The notes below the pieces were generated by a model. The model did not search any database, had not been told where the DNA came from, and saw only the letters and a program-made list of their open reading frames with translations. A stretch of 64,000 nucleotides of DNA from Chrysophaeum taylorii (taxonomy: Eukaryota > Sar > Pelagophyceae > Pelagomonadales > Pelagomonadaceae). Shown piece after piece: positions 18,717-27,617 of this stretch. The DNA is taken from positions 186,001-250,000 of the forward strand of contig JAQMWT010000671.1 in NCBI GenBank assembly GCA_029834535.1. The letters are read 5' to 3'. Numbering within the stretch: the first letter of the stretch is position 1; every line of letters starts with the position of its first letter. The position numbers were made by a program, and so were the translations under genes.

Positions 18717-18812
18717 TGTGAGGAAGCTATGATACTTACCCCTGCACCACGTATCCAGTATCCTTACGTCTTTCTCTTATCGCTAGTCTAACGCCTCATA
18801 CCATTCGTAACA
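18717..18812 (+). repeat. 3' LTR (96 bp)
   Basis: It begins TGTGAGGAAG and ends GTAACA, and is followed by the CATCG target duplication. Just before it are two tandem copies of a unit of about 60 bp rich in CCTTTTTC, where a purine-rich tract would be expected. Confidence 0.8.
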
Positions 18813-18817
18813 CATCG

Positions 18818-19932
18818 ACCTCGAGGCTAGACTAACCCGAGGCGTGTCCCGTGCCAGCCCGATGGGCGGTCGGTCTCTTTGAAACACACACAGACAAGGA
18901 CCTGAGATACCGACGCAGCCGTCGCTTCAAAAGGAGCGACAATATCGCCGCGGGCTAGCACGGTAACCGGATCGCGAAATGCACTGTCGCATTTCGCCTC
19001 GTAGTCAGACCGCAGTGATTACCTCGAGGGATACCTATATTGGGCTGTGAGCTTCCTTGTTACACAGGAGTTGTGAGTAAAGCCAACTGCGAGGTTTATT
19101 AGTAGACTGCATCCTCGCGCTTCCGACGTCGGGTATTTTGGCCTGGAAATATAGCGAGTCGTGTGGTGGTGCTCAAGGCGGAAGAACGCCGTTCGCCCGC
19201 CCATTTATATCTCTGGCTCGTCCGTAAAAAGCCGGGGTCTGAATTCGGGCGGGAGCTATAGCATATTGCCGGCTGGCGTTGAAGGACACGAAGTTATTTA
19301 TTTATTTATTTATTTATTTTTGCCTCTTACTCAACAAAACTTCTAGAGGTCGCGCTACAACATCAGCGTCAAGAGTTGAGGTCGGCAGCTTGCAGCCGTG
19401 GGCCTTTCGGTCGGCGAGGTCCGAAAGTGGTTGGGCGCCCACGGCGCTGCGCCGCTTTACCATACGATCCAGAACGGCCACGTTGGCGTCGTGCGTTGCT
19501 CTCAATCCCACCTCTAGGGAGCTTGTCTATCTATTCGGCACGCCGGATTGTGTCATGCCGTAGTAGAGTCTTTCTTTCAATGCTGAACTTTCAGCCCAGC
19601 ACATAGCTACCAGATGACGTGGATTGAAATTATTCCGATTCGTACAATCACCAGTGGGCTCTGTGGCTCCAGCCAGCAGACGCTCGACGTCACGCAGCTC
19701 ACCGCCTTCATCGACCAGCGCTGGCCGCAATCTTAGGCTGGCCTCTCTTGCCAACGTGCGCAAAGTCACGGGTCAGTCCCATTTCTTCTTCTTCTTCGAG
19801 GGTGCGCACCAACGCGTGCCTTCGTCGATCGCCCTCCAGTCGGTGAGCTAGCTTTCTTTCCCCCACCGCACAGCAGCAGTGTGTGGTTGGTTTTACAGCA
19901 GTTTTTGCCACAAAAAGAGTGAAAGCACAAGG
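18818..19932. other. Intergenic stretch with an ATTT microsatellite
   Basis: No gene is recognised in 1.1 kb. An (ATTT)n run of about 28 bp lies at 19293-19320. Short open stretches of 60-94 codons exist on both strands (for example a minus one of 65 codons at 19314-19511) without known motifs. The last 80 bp form the leader of the downstream membrane protein. Confidence 0.4.
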
Positions 19933-21111
19933 ATGGCGCACGCCAAGAATCATCTCGGGGACGCGTTGCTGCGTCCAGACGCGCAGGGCCGCGAGATCTC
20001 AAGAATTATCTTGTTGTTCGGCGGTGTTGCACTGCACCAATGCAACAAGTGCGTCCAGTTGACGCCAGGCTGGGCTCTGTGGTGGGTCTGGCTGCGATTG
20101 TGCATAGGCTTCAACGCCGCGTTTTTCGGCTATTGGATTTTTATGGTCCATGACAAGTACAGCACCCACTGGAACATCTGCGTCAACCTTCCGCTTCTCT
20201 TCGCTTCGGTCGTGACGGGATCGGCGTGGTGGTGGATACCGTCGCGACTCGCGAGCCTCGACGCGTGTCGACCAGGGGCGCGAGAAAGGGCCGAGCGGCT
20301 CACGCTCAAGTTCGGAGCCACGCTCGTCAGTATTATCGTGTTGAACATCGTGGTGGCGCTATGCCGCCCCCATACCGCGTATGATCTCGCGGCTTTGATG
20401 ATCGCGGCGCACGGCACGTTCCCCGTACTTGCTGCCGTTTTTTTCGTGCTCGCCGTCGACACGACCCATGCCACGCAGATAGTTCGGGACCTGATCGAGG
20501 AAGCGAAAACGAGGACCCTCACGATCCAGAGATATGTCGAGGCCCGCGATGCCATCTCACAGCGGAGCAAGAAGTCGCGGTTCACGGTCGGGAGCTTGGC
20601 CGCCGTGTCGCTATGGTGCTCGCTCGCCGTCCTCTACCTCCTCTACGCCCCGCAATTCTTCCGGAAGTTGGACAACAGCACCGGCGTTCTGGGCTCCCTC
20701 CTCTACGACGGCTTCTACGTAACCCTCATGTTCAAGGAGACGGCGCTCCTCTTCAGTTTCTCCTTCTTAGTCATGGACGTCAACGATGCTGCTGACTCCA
20801 TGACGTCGGTGCTTATCGAGCATTCGTGGGAAGACGTCGAGCTCGTCGACACCAAGGAGGACCTGACAGGGAGAAGGAGGAGGAGCCACGTGGAGCGGCT
20901 ATCGCTCGCGCTGCTGACGATGGCCTACGCTCCACGGCCCGAGAACCTCGCGTCGCTCGCCCACTACTTGACCACATCGCCGCTGCGGCCGATCACTTTC
21001 GAGCTCGCGACAGTGCGCGTAACGCGGAGCTTGTTCTTCGCCTCGATGACATCGCTCGGAATCGCTTGCGTCTCCCTCGTCACCTCCAACGTTGTGAGTG
21101 GCCTCTTGTAG
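19933..21111 (+). CDS. Seven-TM membrane protein, gustatory-receptor-like topology
   Basis: ATG 19933 follows ACAAGG and is preferred over an upstream GTG; the product is 392 aa. Hydrophobic segments lie at about residues 34-62, 75-97, 116-138, 146-172, 220-245, 258-290 and 358-385, giving seven spans. A long charged loop lies between spans 4 and 5 (IVRDLIEEAKTRTL..YVEARD). A short loop precedes the last span, which reads FELATVRVTRSLFFASMTSL. The N-terminus appears cytosolic. A seven-TM inverted topology with a conserved R-S/L start to the last helix recalls the gustatory-receptor-like proteins reported in some protists and algae. The animal TYxxxxxQF motif is absent, so the link is tentative. 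No other family fits better. It could be a lineage-specific channel. Confidence 0.6.
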   Translation: MAHAKNHLGDALLRPDAQGREISRIILLFGGVALHQCNKCVQLTPGWALWWVWLRLCIGFNAAFFGYWIFMVHDKYSTHWNICVNLPLLFASVVTGSAWWWIPSRLASLDACRPGARERAERLTLKFGATLVSIIVLNIVVALCRPHTAYDLAALMIAAHGTFPVLAAVFFVLAVDTTHATQIVRDLIEEAKTRTLTIQRYVEARDAISQRSKKSRFTVGSLAAVSLWCSLAVLYLLYAPQFFRKLDNSTGVLGSLLYDGFYVTLMFKETALLFSFSFLVMDVNDAADSMTSVLIEHSWEDVELVDTKEDLTGRRRRSHVERLSLALLTMAYAPRPENLASLAHYLTTSPLRPITFELATVRVTRSLFFASMTSLGIACVSLVTSNVVSGLL

Positions 21112-21261
21112 TAGTAAAACAACAACATAGAAGTCATTATTGCTTCAAGTTGGAACCAACCCTCTTTTTATTTACACCGTCACCACAGTCCTTCCTTCTA
21201 GAGCGGCTTCAAGTAGTTATGAGACGCAAATTATGACGGACGGACGCCAAAAGGAAATAGT
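21112..21261. other. Spacer downstream of the 7-TM gene
   Basis: It starts AGTAAAACAACAACATAG and contains no gene. It ends where the tandem repeat array begins. Confidence 0.4.
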
Positions 21262-21523
21262 TGGCGTCTCCTCAATAAGTGGCTCGAGTAGTAGCATCAC
21301 AACATTGAAGTCTGATGATTTCTTCAAGTTGATCACGAGCTATTTCCTTTTGCAGTCTCCTCAATGCGTGGCTCGAGTAGTAGCATCACAACATTCAAGT
21401 CTGATGATTGCTTCAAGTTGATCACGAGCTATTTCCTTTTGGCGTCTCCTCAATGCGTGGCTCGAGTAGTAGCATCACAACATTCAAGTCTGATGATTGC
21501 TTCAAGTTGATCACGAGCTCCGC
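21262..21523. repeat. Tandem repeat, about 3 copies of an 89-90 bp unit
   Basis: The unit beginning GGCGTCTCCTCAA recurs at 21262, about 21352 and about 21441, and each copy contains GGCTCGAGTAGTAGCATCAC and CAAGTTGATCACGAGC. Copies 2 and 3 are almost identical. No spacers between near-exact short repeats are present, so this is a minisatellite and not a CRISPR. Confidence 0.85.
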
Positions 21524-21527
21524 AACA

Positions 21528-21779
21528 TCATCTCGTTGGCATCATCATCGTCGTCGTCGTCGTCGTCGTCATCGCGAATCGAATTTTCAACAAGTCCGCG
21601 TCTTTGTCGGCGCGCTGCTGGACGTGAGCGAGTCGAGTCTTCTTGGTGAGCCGGTGCTCGGCGTCCTCGGCGCGGGCAGCTAGCTCCCAGGCTTTGCGCT
21701 TGCCCAGGATGTCCGACAGCCTAACCGATTCGTGACCGTCGGTGATAGAAAGACAAGATGTCAGTAAAAGGCAGGTCAT
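21528..21779 (-). CDS. Small hypothetical protein, 83 aa
   Basis: ATG 21779 gives MTCLLLTSCLSITDGHESVR, then a charged helical stretch (LGKRKAWELAARAEDAEH..KKTRLAHVQQRADKDADLL) and a Thr run from a CGT microsatellite. The helical part resembles a short coiled coil. No family is recognised and it could be chance. Confidence 0.25.
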   Translation of the reverse strand: MTCLLLTSCLSITDGHESVRLSDILGKRKAWELAARAEDAEHRLTKKTRLAHVQQRADKDADLLKIRFAMTTTTTTTMMMPTR

Positions 21780-22356
21780 GGATGCGGGGTTGCACCTGCG
21801 GTTTTGGCCGTGATCGCAAGTATCTGCAGCAGCAAAGTTAGTTAGTTACCTGCGGGTAGGCTGCGGTTGCGGACGACGACGGGTGCAGGTAGGTGATCAG
21901 CAATTGGTGCCAGCACATACTTTCGACTCGATGCGCAGTTCCCTGGTGTGGGTGGTGGTCCCAGGAAGACCGTGAGTGGTGTGGCGCTTGCTTATTATTA
22001 TGTGCAGCGACAGATACAAAAGAAACAAGTAGAGATGGGCGGCTTGCGGCCGCGTGGTGGTGGGGCGAAGCACCTCTTCAGCAAGCTAGCCATAATACAT
22101 GTCGGCATCGTGGATGAACGACGCCATGCGTAGTAGTCGACGGCGACGACGAGGCGCGCGAGGTGAGTTATGAGAAGACCCGAGTTCGGTCAGTCGGCCG
22201 GTAGGTCCAAGATGATGATGCGACCGACGGGTCGATCGACGACACAACCAAAATCAGGTGGTGTGGAGACCACGCGTCAAAGAGCAGGCGTGCGCGCAGG
22301 ACCTCGGTAGAGACCGCCGCTTCTCGAAGAAATGATAGCGGCACGCTTGTCGCTCC
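21780..22356. other. Intergenic stretch
   Basis: Nothing recognisable is seen here apart from short open stretches on the plus strand of up to 74 codons. It supplies the 3' flank of the methyltransferase gene. Confidence 0.35.
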
Positions 22357-23145
22357 TCATGGTGGTGGTCGTCGTAAGTATTTGTCGGTGTAGACGTCGG
22401 CCATGAGGGCGGCGAGTCGGGGGGTGGGGGCGCGCCAGCCGACGCCCGGCTCCGCGAAGAAGTCGAGGCGGTCGGGCACTACTAGTCGACGAGGACCAAC
22501 GTGCCTGGTGGTGAAGGCCATGGCGACTACGTGGGGCGGCGAGTCTGGGCGGTCGGCGAATTCGACGGCAGCGGCGAGGACCAAGCCTCTTTGGAGCGCG
22601 AGATCGCAGAAGGCGCGGCGCGGCTCGGAGAAACGAGCGCCGAGGAGGACGCAGAAGACGCCGCGGGGCTCGAGGAGGCGCGAAACGGTATCGAGAAGGC
22701 CGGTCGGCGGGAGACGGGTGTCGTGCCTGGCGAGGTTGCGCTGGCGCGTCGCGGCCTCGCGGGTCGCCCCGAAGAACGGGGGATTGCAGACGATCGCGTC
22801 GTACCGGTTCGACGGGGCGAACCGAAGCGCGTCGTTGCAATGAACCTTGATGTTTGGGAAGAAGGCGGCCGCGTTGTCCCTCGCCTGCGCCGCCGCGTCG
22901 CGGTCGATCTCGACGGCGTCGATGATCGTCGTCGTCGTCGTCGTCGTCGTCTTGAGAAGAAATCGCTGCGCGCAAAGCATCGCCAAAATGCCGGTCCCGG
23001 TCCCGATGTCGAGGATTCGGGAGGGTCGGTTCCCCATCCAGGTTGTCGCGAGGGCGCCAAAGGCGCAGGCATCGCTCGTCACCTTGCCGCCGCAGCGGTC
23101 CTGGCGCACGACGAAATGGCGCAGCTCGAAGAAGGGTTTGCGCAT
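22357..23145 (-). CDS. TrmN6/YfiC-like adenine-N6 methyltransferase
   Basis: ATG 23145 (MRKPFFELRHFVVRQDRC) is used rather than an upstream TTG; the product is 262 aa. Early residues match the YfiC/TrmN6 start (F..K.F.v.q......k..tDa..lGaw). ILDIGTGTGILAMLCAQ (44-60) is the SAM-binding glycine loop. An acidic strand end, DAVEID, follows a Thr insert. YDAIVCNPPFF (115-125) is the NPPF/Y catalytic motif of amino-group methyltransferases. In bacteria TrmN6 methylates A37 of tRNA1-Val; a few eukaryotes carry relatives of unsettled substrate. No obvious transit peptide is seen. It is divergent from the aldo-keto reductase with only 46 bp between starts. Confidence 0.75.
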   Translation of the reverse strand: MRKPFFELRHFVVRQDRCGGKVTSDACAFGALATTWMGNRPSRILDIGTGTGILAMLCAQRFLLKTTTTTTTTIIDAVEIDRDAAAQARDNAAAFFPNIKVHCNDALRFAPSNRYDAIVCNPPFFGATREAATRQRNLARHDTRLPPTGLLDTVSRLLEPRGVFCVLLGARFSEPRRAFCDLALQRGLVLAAAVEFADRPDSPPHVVAMAFTTRHVGPRRLVVPDRLDFFAEPGVGWRAPTPRLAALMADVYTDKYLRRPPP

Positions 23146-23191
23146 AAGAAGCAAGGACTACTGCATAGAAAGCGTAAGCAATACATATATC
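23146..23191. promoter_or_regulatory. Candidate shared promoter (46 bp)
   Basis: This is the gap between the ATGs of the divergent methyltransferase and aldo-keto reductase genes. It contains ATACATATATCATG next to the plus-strand start. The call is positional only. Confidence 0.35.
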
Positions 23192-24316
23192 ATGAAGATT
23201 GTGAAGATCGGGGACCTCGAGGTGAGCGAGGTGTGCGCGGGGACGATGACGTTCGGGTCGTTCAACAGCAAAGAGGAGACGTTCGCTATGCTCGACCGGC
23301 TTGTGGAGCTCGGTGTCAATTTTTTTGACACGGCCGAACTGTATCCCGTCGCGTTCAATTACGGCGCAACAACCGAGTTGTGGCTGGGGGAGTGGCTCGA
23401 AGGCCAGAAGCAGGGTGGCCGCATATACGTTGCGACCAAGGTGAATCCGCGGGGCGTGGGGAGCGGGGGCGGGCCGCATGCGTTCGAAGCCGATCGCGTG
23501 TTGGAGTCGTGTCGCCAGTCGCTCGCGCGCCTCAAGGTGGACCGGATCGATCTGTACTACCTCCACTTTCCGTCCCGCATGGGGCAGGAGGTGTTTGGAT
23601 GGGGGTCCTACGACGCGGACCGATACCGGGAATCGCGCACCTCGAGCGGCGAGATGGCCGTGTTCGAGAAACAGGTTCTCGCTATCAAACAACTTTTAGA
23701 CTCGGGGCTCGTGTCGCATTGGGGTCTATCGAACGAAAACGCGTACGGCGTGACCATGTTCTGCGTGACGGCGGACCGCCTCGGGGTCCCGCGGCCCGTG
23801 GCGATTCAGAACGACCTGAGCCTCAACAACCGCGTCTTCGAGAGCGACGTTTGGGAAGCTTGCGAGTACTTTGGGATAAAAGGCATACCTTACGGAGTAT
23901 TGGCTGGCGGCGTCTTGACGGGCAAGTATGTGGACCCCGACTCGTACGCGGGGGATCGCCCCCTCGACATGGCGCGACACAACGCTTACCCCGAGTTTCA
24001 GCCTCGATACCACCGGTCGGTTCCGGCGCGCCGCGCGGCGGAAGAGTACGTTTCGCTCGCGCGAGACTATGGTATGAAGCCCCTCGACCTCGCGCTGGTT
24101 TGGGCGCGAGACCGGCCCTACAACGAGGCCGTGATTATCGGGACCACGACGGTCGACCAGGTCGACGCGTGCGTTCGGGCGGTGTCGGCGCGTCCACCTC
24201 TTCCACCGGACCTCCTCGCGAAGATCGACCGCGTCCACGAAAAGTACCGTAACCCCCAAGCCGCATACGCCAAAAAAACCCTCCTCTTCGACGACGACGC
24301 GGAACTCTGGTGGTGA
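23192..24316 (+). CDS. Aldo-keto reductase (Tas-like)
   Basis: ATG 23192 begins MKIVKIGDLEVSEVCAGTMT, the typical first strand; the frame also runs upstream without need. The product is 374 aa. The catalytic tetrad of the AKR (alpha/beta)8 barrel is complete: Asp46 and Tyr51 in FFDTAELYP, Lys83 in VATKVN and His125 in YYLHFP. The NADPH site near the C-terminus reads IIGTTTVDQV. Insertions after residue 125 (SRMGQEVFGWG) and long loops are like those of E. coli Tas and plant relatives. The expected role is NADPH-dependent reduction of small aldehydes or ketones; the substrate is unknown. The gene ends at a GAT microsatellite. Confidence 0.87.
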   Translation: MKIVKIGDLEVSEVCAGTMTFGSFNSKEETFAMLDRLVELGVNFFDTAELYPVAFNYGATTELWLGEWLEGQKQGGRIYVATKVNPRGVGSGGGPHAFEADRVLESCRQSLARLKVDRIDLYYLHFPSRMGQEVFGWGSYDADRYRESRTSSGEMAVFEKQVLAIKQLLDSGLVSHWGLSNENAYGVTMFCVTADRLGVPRPVAIQNDLSLNNRVFESDVWEACEYFGIKGIPYGVLAGGVLTGKYVDPDSYAGDRPLDMARHNAYPEFQPRYHRSVPARRAAEEYVSLARDYGMKPLDLALVWARDRPYNEAVIIGTTTVDQVDACVRAVSARPPLPPDLLAKIDRVHEKYRNPQAAYAKKTLLFDDDAELWW

Positions 24317-24342
24317 TGATGATGATGATGATGATGATGATA
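24313..24342 (+). repeat. (ATG/GAT)n microsatellite
   Basis: About ten ATG units follow the stop of the reductase gene and precede the 3' end of the convergent PreP gene. Confidence 0.8.
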
Positions 24343-24363
24343 CGTGTGGTTGTTTATTTAAAT

Positions 24364-27300
24364 TTAAAGCAGGGTGGAAAGGTGGAGGTCGGGGGTGTCT
24401 TCTTTGTCGAAAGCATCTTGGGACGCGAAGACGACGGCCCTATAAAATTCCTTCGTGTTCTTGAGTTTTTCGTTGAAGCGGTGGATGTCGTCGAGCTTGG
24501 TGTTGAGGACGTCGTCGCGCCACTGCTGGCGGATCTCGTCGGTGGTGCCGTCGAGGTAATGGCGGAGGGACTGGAAAGACTGCTGGTCGGGGGTCATCGG
24601 AGAGTCCAAGTCGCCGATCGACGCGATGATCGCCTTGTCGAGCTCGGCCTGGTCGAGGTTGAGGTCGTCGAGGTACTGGTTCGTGTTGTCGTAGGCGTCG
24701 AGCGTCGCCCGCAAATTAGGATCGCGGTACGAGGAAAAGGCGAAGATTCCGCTCAGCGGATTCAAATTGCAGCTGCCGCCGTAGGCCCCGCCCTGGACGC
24801 GCACCACGTTCCACAAGTAGTCGAGCGAAATGATGCGGCGAACGACCGCGTCCGCACCGTTGGGTGTTTCGCCCGGCGCGTAGAGCCGTCCGCCCTTGGC
24901 GACGTAGTTCACCTGCGTCGGGACCACAAACCCCTCGTTGTCTTTCTCCGGTTCGAAGGGAGCGGTCCATTTCTGGATGGGGACCGTCTCTTCGGGAAAA
25001 AAGTCCGCAAAATTTTTTTCGAGTTGGTCTTTTTTTCCGGCGGCGGCGGCGGCGCCTCCGCCGGTGAAGTTGATGACGGGGTTGGGGGCGCGCAACAGTC
25101 TGCGACGAACGTCTTCCAAGCGACCCAAAAGCGAAGGAAAGTCGTTTTCTGCGAGTTCCAGGAGCTTTAAAACGCTATGGTAGTGCGAGACCCCGCTCGT
25201 CACTTCGGCCACGTGGCCCGACCGCGTCATTGCTGCCGAGAGTCGGGTCGCGGCGTACGCGTGACCCGAGGTTCGGAACGACGACTCGTACCGCGCTTTC
25301 GATTCCTTGAGCATCTCGATGATTCGGGATTGGGGAAACAGCGATTGCGTCAGCACCGTCCGCATCAACATAAACAAGTCATCGGTCTTGTCTTCCGTGG
25401 CTTTCCCGCGCAACACGAGCTGGTAGACGACGTCCTCGGGGTCGGCGACGGTCCCGCCGTCCGCGCGCATCGAATTCAACAAAGTCACGTCGATGCCGCC
25501 CGTTTTCGCCCCGATCTTGCGGCGAAGAGTGACGGGGTCCCACTCGGTCGTCCCCGTTTCCAAGAGGCACCGCGCGAACAACGGCACGAGCTCCAGGTCC
25601 TCCCAGTCCAAGACCCTGAGGTCGAGGGCGACGTCCGCGTACGCGATGGTCGTCGCGAGCTCGCGCGTCAGCAAAGTTGCCTTCTCTCTCTCGAGCTTGG
25701 AGACGTCGCGCGGAATCGTCTTGACGTTGCGCTCGAGGTCCGACACCTTCAAAAACGGAATCGTCGAAAGGGCCTCGGGGGTATCGGGCTCGCTCTGGAT
25801 CTTCTTCAGCTCGTCCATCTCCTTCTTCACCTCGTCGAAATCGACCTCGGCAGCCTCGAGACGAGCCTTCTCCTCTGCAGCCACAATCCCTTCGATCTTT
25901 GGGTCCGGGACCATGTGGATCGAGACGCGATGGGTGTTGGCAAGGTAGAATCTCGTCACGAGATTCTTAAAATACTCGACCGTCGCGATCTTCTTGAGCT
26001 CGGCGAGCGGCTCTTCGAACTTGAGAGGTTGGAGAGGATCCCTATCGTAGATCCAGTTCCGCATCGACCCCAACATGAACGAGAGCCCCTTCGGAAAGGA
26101 GCCCGTGTTGAATTCCCGAAGATCAAACTCGACCGTGTTGAGGGACGCCTCGATGTCCTCGACCTCGAGGTTTCCTTCGAGCGTTCCGAGCACCAGCTCC
26201 TCGACTTTGGTCGCGTCCTCCTCCGCGACGCCCTTCAGGCCGACCGAAAAGGTCGGCTGAATCAGCTCGTCCGAGAGCCCGCCAATCACGGACTCTCCCA
26301 GACCCGAATCCGTGAGGGCCTTGCGCAACAGGCTCGTCGATGTCCCCATCAGCAGATGATCCAGCACGGCCAACCCGAGCTCGTCGACGGGACTCAGCGG
26401 TTCGTCCGACAACACCCAATTCACCGAAATCGCGTGCTTCGCGTCCGACGACGGAAACGGGACCTTGATGGTATGCGGGCGCAGCGTCAGCGGCTGCACC
26501 GCAACTGCCGTGTCCTCCGAGGGTCGCGCCTCGAACCGATTCAAATATTCGGCCGCGAGGTCCAACCGCTCGGACGGATCGTCGTCGCCGTAAAAAAAAA
26601 TCCTAGAATTTGAAGGATGATAAAACTCGTCGTGGAACGACCGGAATTTCTCGAACGTTAGCTCGGGAATCACGGCGGGATCGCCACCGCTATCGTGAGA
26701 ATACGCGTTGTCCGGAAACAAAGCTCGCTGGGCCGCGCGCTGCATCAGCGCGTCGGGAGACGAGTATACGCCCTTCATTTCGTTGAAGACGACGCCTTTG
26801 TACGACAGCTCGCCGTTGTACTCGTAGTGCCATCCCTCCTGCGCCAACACCATCGGATCATTCCGCGCCCGCGGAAAAAACACGGCATCCATATACACGC
26901 GCGCGAGATTTTTCAAGTCCTGCGAGTTCTGCGACGCGACCGGGTAGCACGTCCGGTCCGGATACGTAAACGCGTTCAAAAACGTCTGGAGCGACCCCTT
27001 CAGGAGCTCGACAAACGGCTCTTTCGTCGGGTACTTCTCGCTTCCGCAGAGCACCGAGTGCTCGAGGATGTGCGGCAGCCCCGTCGAATCCCGCGGCGGC
27101 GTCCGGAACGTCACGCCAAACACCTTGTTGTCGTCCTCGGGAGACACCAGGCTCAGCACCTGCGCCTTGCTCGCGTGCTCGTACAAGTACGCCTCGGTCT
27201 TGAACTCGGGAATTCTCTCCTGACGGATCAACGTGAAATCGGGATGAACAGCAGCAGCCCGCTGCACCACGTCGCTGCCGCCCCGGCGAACTGACGTCGT

Positions 27301-27423
27301 CGCCAGCGCTGCGCCCATGCCCGTGAACGCCAGCGCCCGCCGGTGCCGCCGCGCCCGTCGCCCGAGCCCAGAGACACCCCCGCACCCGAGCGACGTCGTC
27401 ATCATTAGCCACCGCACTCGCAT
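24364..27423 (-). CDS. Presequence protease PreP (M16C metallopeptidase)
   Basis: ATG 27423 (MRVRWLMMTTSLGCGG) is chosen over a GTG further up; the product is 1019 aa, near the usual 1000-1080. Residues 1-50 are Arg-rich without acidic residues, a mitochondrial and/or plastid transit peptide. The inverted zinc site HILEH lies at 118-122, within GLPHILEHSVLCGSEKYP, with the downstream Glu in the LARVYMDAVFFP..HYE region. The C-terminal half carries the second M16 pair, with the peptide-binding RVQGGAYGG motif. PreP degrades cleaved targeting peptides and other short peptides in the mitochondrial matrix and plastid stroma. The frame is complete and unbroken over 3 kb, good evidence that the assembly is sound here. 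Confidence 0.94.
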   Translation of the reverse strand: MRVRWLMMTTSLGCGGVSGLGRRARRHRRALAFTGMGAALATTSVRRGGSDVVQRAAAVHPDFTLIRQERIPEFKTEAYLYEHASKAQVLSLVSPEDDNKVFGVTFRTPPRDSTGLPHILEHSVLCGSEKYPTKEPFVELLKGSLQTFLNAFTYPDRTCYPVASQNSQDLKNLARVYMDAVFFPRARNDPMVLAQEGWHYEYNGELSYKGVVFNEMKGVYSSPDALMQRAAQRALFPDNAYSHDSGGDPAVIPELTFEKFRSFHDEFYHPSNSRIFFYGDDDPSERLDLAAEYLNRFEARPSEDTAVAVQPLTLRPHTIKVPFPSSDAKHAISVNWVLSDEPLSPVDELGLAVLDHLLMGTSTSLLRKALTDSGLGESVIGGLSDELIQPTFSVGLKGVAEEDATKVEELVLGTLEGNLEVEDIEASLNTVEFDLREFNTGSFPKGLSFMLGSMRNWIYDRDPLQPLKFEEPLAELKKIATVEYFKNLVTRFYLANTHRVSIHMVPDPKIEGIVAAEEKARLEAAEVDFDEVKKEMDELKKIQSEPDTPEALSTIPFLKVSDLERNVKTIPRDVSKLEREKATLLTRELATTIAYADVALDLRVLDWEDLELVPLFARCLLETGTTEWDPVTLRRKIGAKTGGIDVTLLNSMRADGGTVADPEDVVYQLVLRGKATEDKTDDLFMLMRTVLTQSLFPQSRIIEMLKESKARYESSFRTSGHAYAATRLSAAMTRSGHVAEVTSGVSHYHSVLKLLELAENDFPSLLGRLEDVRRRLLRAPNPVINFTGGGAAAAAGKKDQLEKNFADFFPEETVPIQKWTAPFEPEKDNEGFVVPTQVNYVAKGGRLYAPGETPNGADAVVRRIISLDYLWNVVRVQGGAYGGSCNLNPLSGIFAFSSYRDPNLRATLDAYDNTNQYLDDLNLDQAELDKAIIASIGDLDSPMTPDQQSFQSLRHYLDGTTDEIRQQWRDDVLNTKLDDIHRFNEKLKNTKEFYRAVVFASQDAFDKEDTPDLHLSTLL

Positions 27424-27617
27424 CCTCACACACGCCAGCTGCCCTTCTATCACCACCCACCCTCCTGAGGTGGCTGGCTTTCGAGGCTGGCTTTGCTTTC
27501 TTTTGAGGTGTTCCTTCTTTCTTCGTTCGCCGCGAGTACTGGATTTTAATGTTACGTGGCCTGTGGGCGATCGTGCTCAACGGACTTTCAGTATCTTCTT
27601 CTGTCTACCCCACCTCA
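27424..27617. other. PreP upstream region
   Basis: There are 194 bp between the PreP start and the stop of the next minus gene, with no further gene. Confidence 0.4.

Larger units (their letters stand above)
15784..18812 (+). mobile_element. Ty1/copia-like LTR retrotransposon, incomplete, carrying a host gene fragment
   Basis: Direct repeats TGTGAGGAAGC...TTCGTAACA bound the element: 15784-15933 and 18717-18812. They begin TG and end CA, and are flanked by identical CATCG pentamers at 15779-15783 and 18813-18817, a clear target duplication. TGGTAGCAGG directly follows the 5' repeat and resembles a tRNA-iMet primer site. Reverse transcriptase and RNase H coding fills about 16875-18539. The region where gag, protease and integrase would lie is instead occupied by an antisense dynein heavy chain fragment. 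The copy is therefore a non-autonomous fossil. The two repeats differ chiefly by one internal duplication, which suggests a fairly recent insertion. Confidence 0.82.

Noticed and set aside
21262-21523. CRISPR array
   Set aside because: The 90-bp units are contiguous with no unique spacers, and the genome is eukaryotic.
22277-23692. 471-codon minus frame across the methyltransferase and reductase genes
   Set aside because: Arg/Pro-rich shadow; the motif-bearing frames are the TrmN6-like and reductase genes.
25177-26613. 478-codon plus frame inside PreP
   Set aside because: Antisense shadow of an intact, well-recognised protease.
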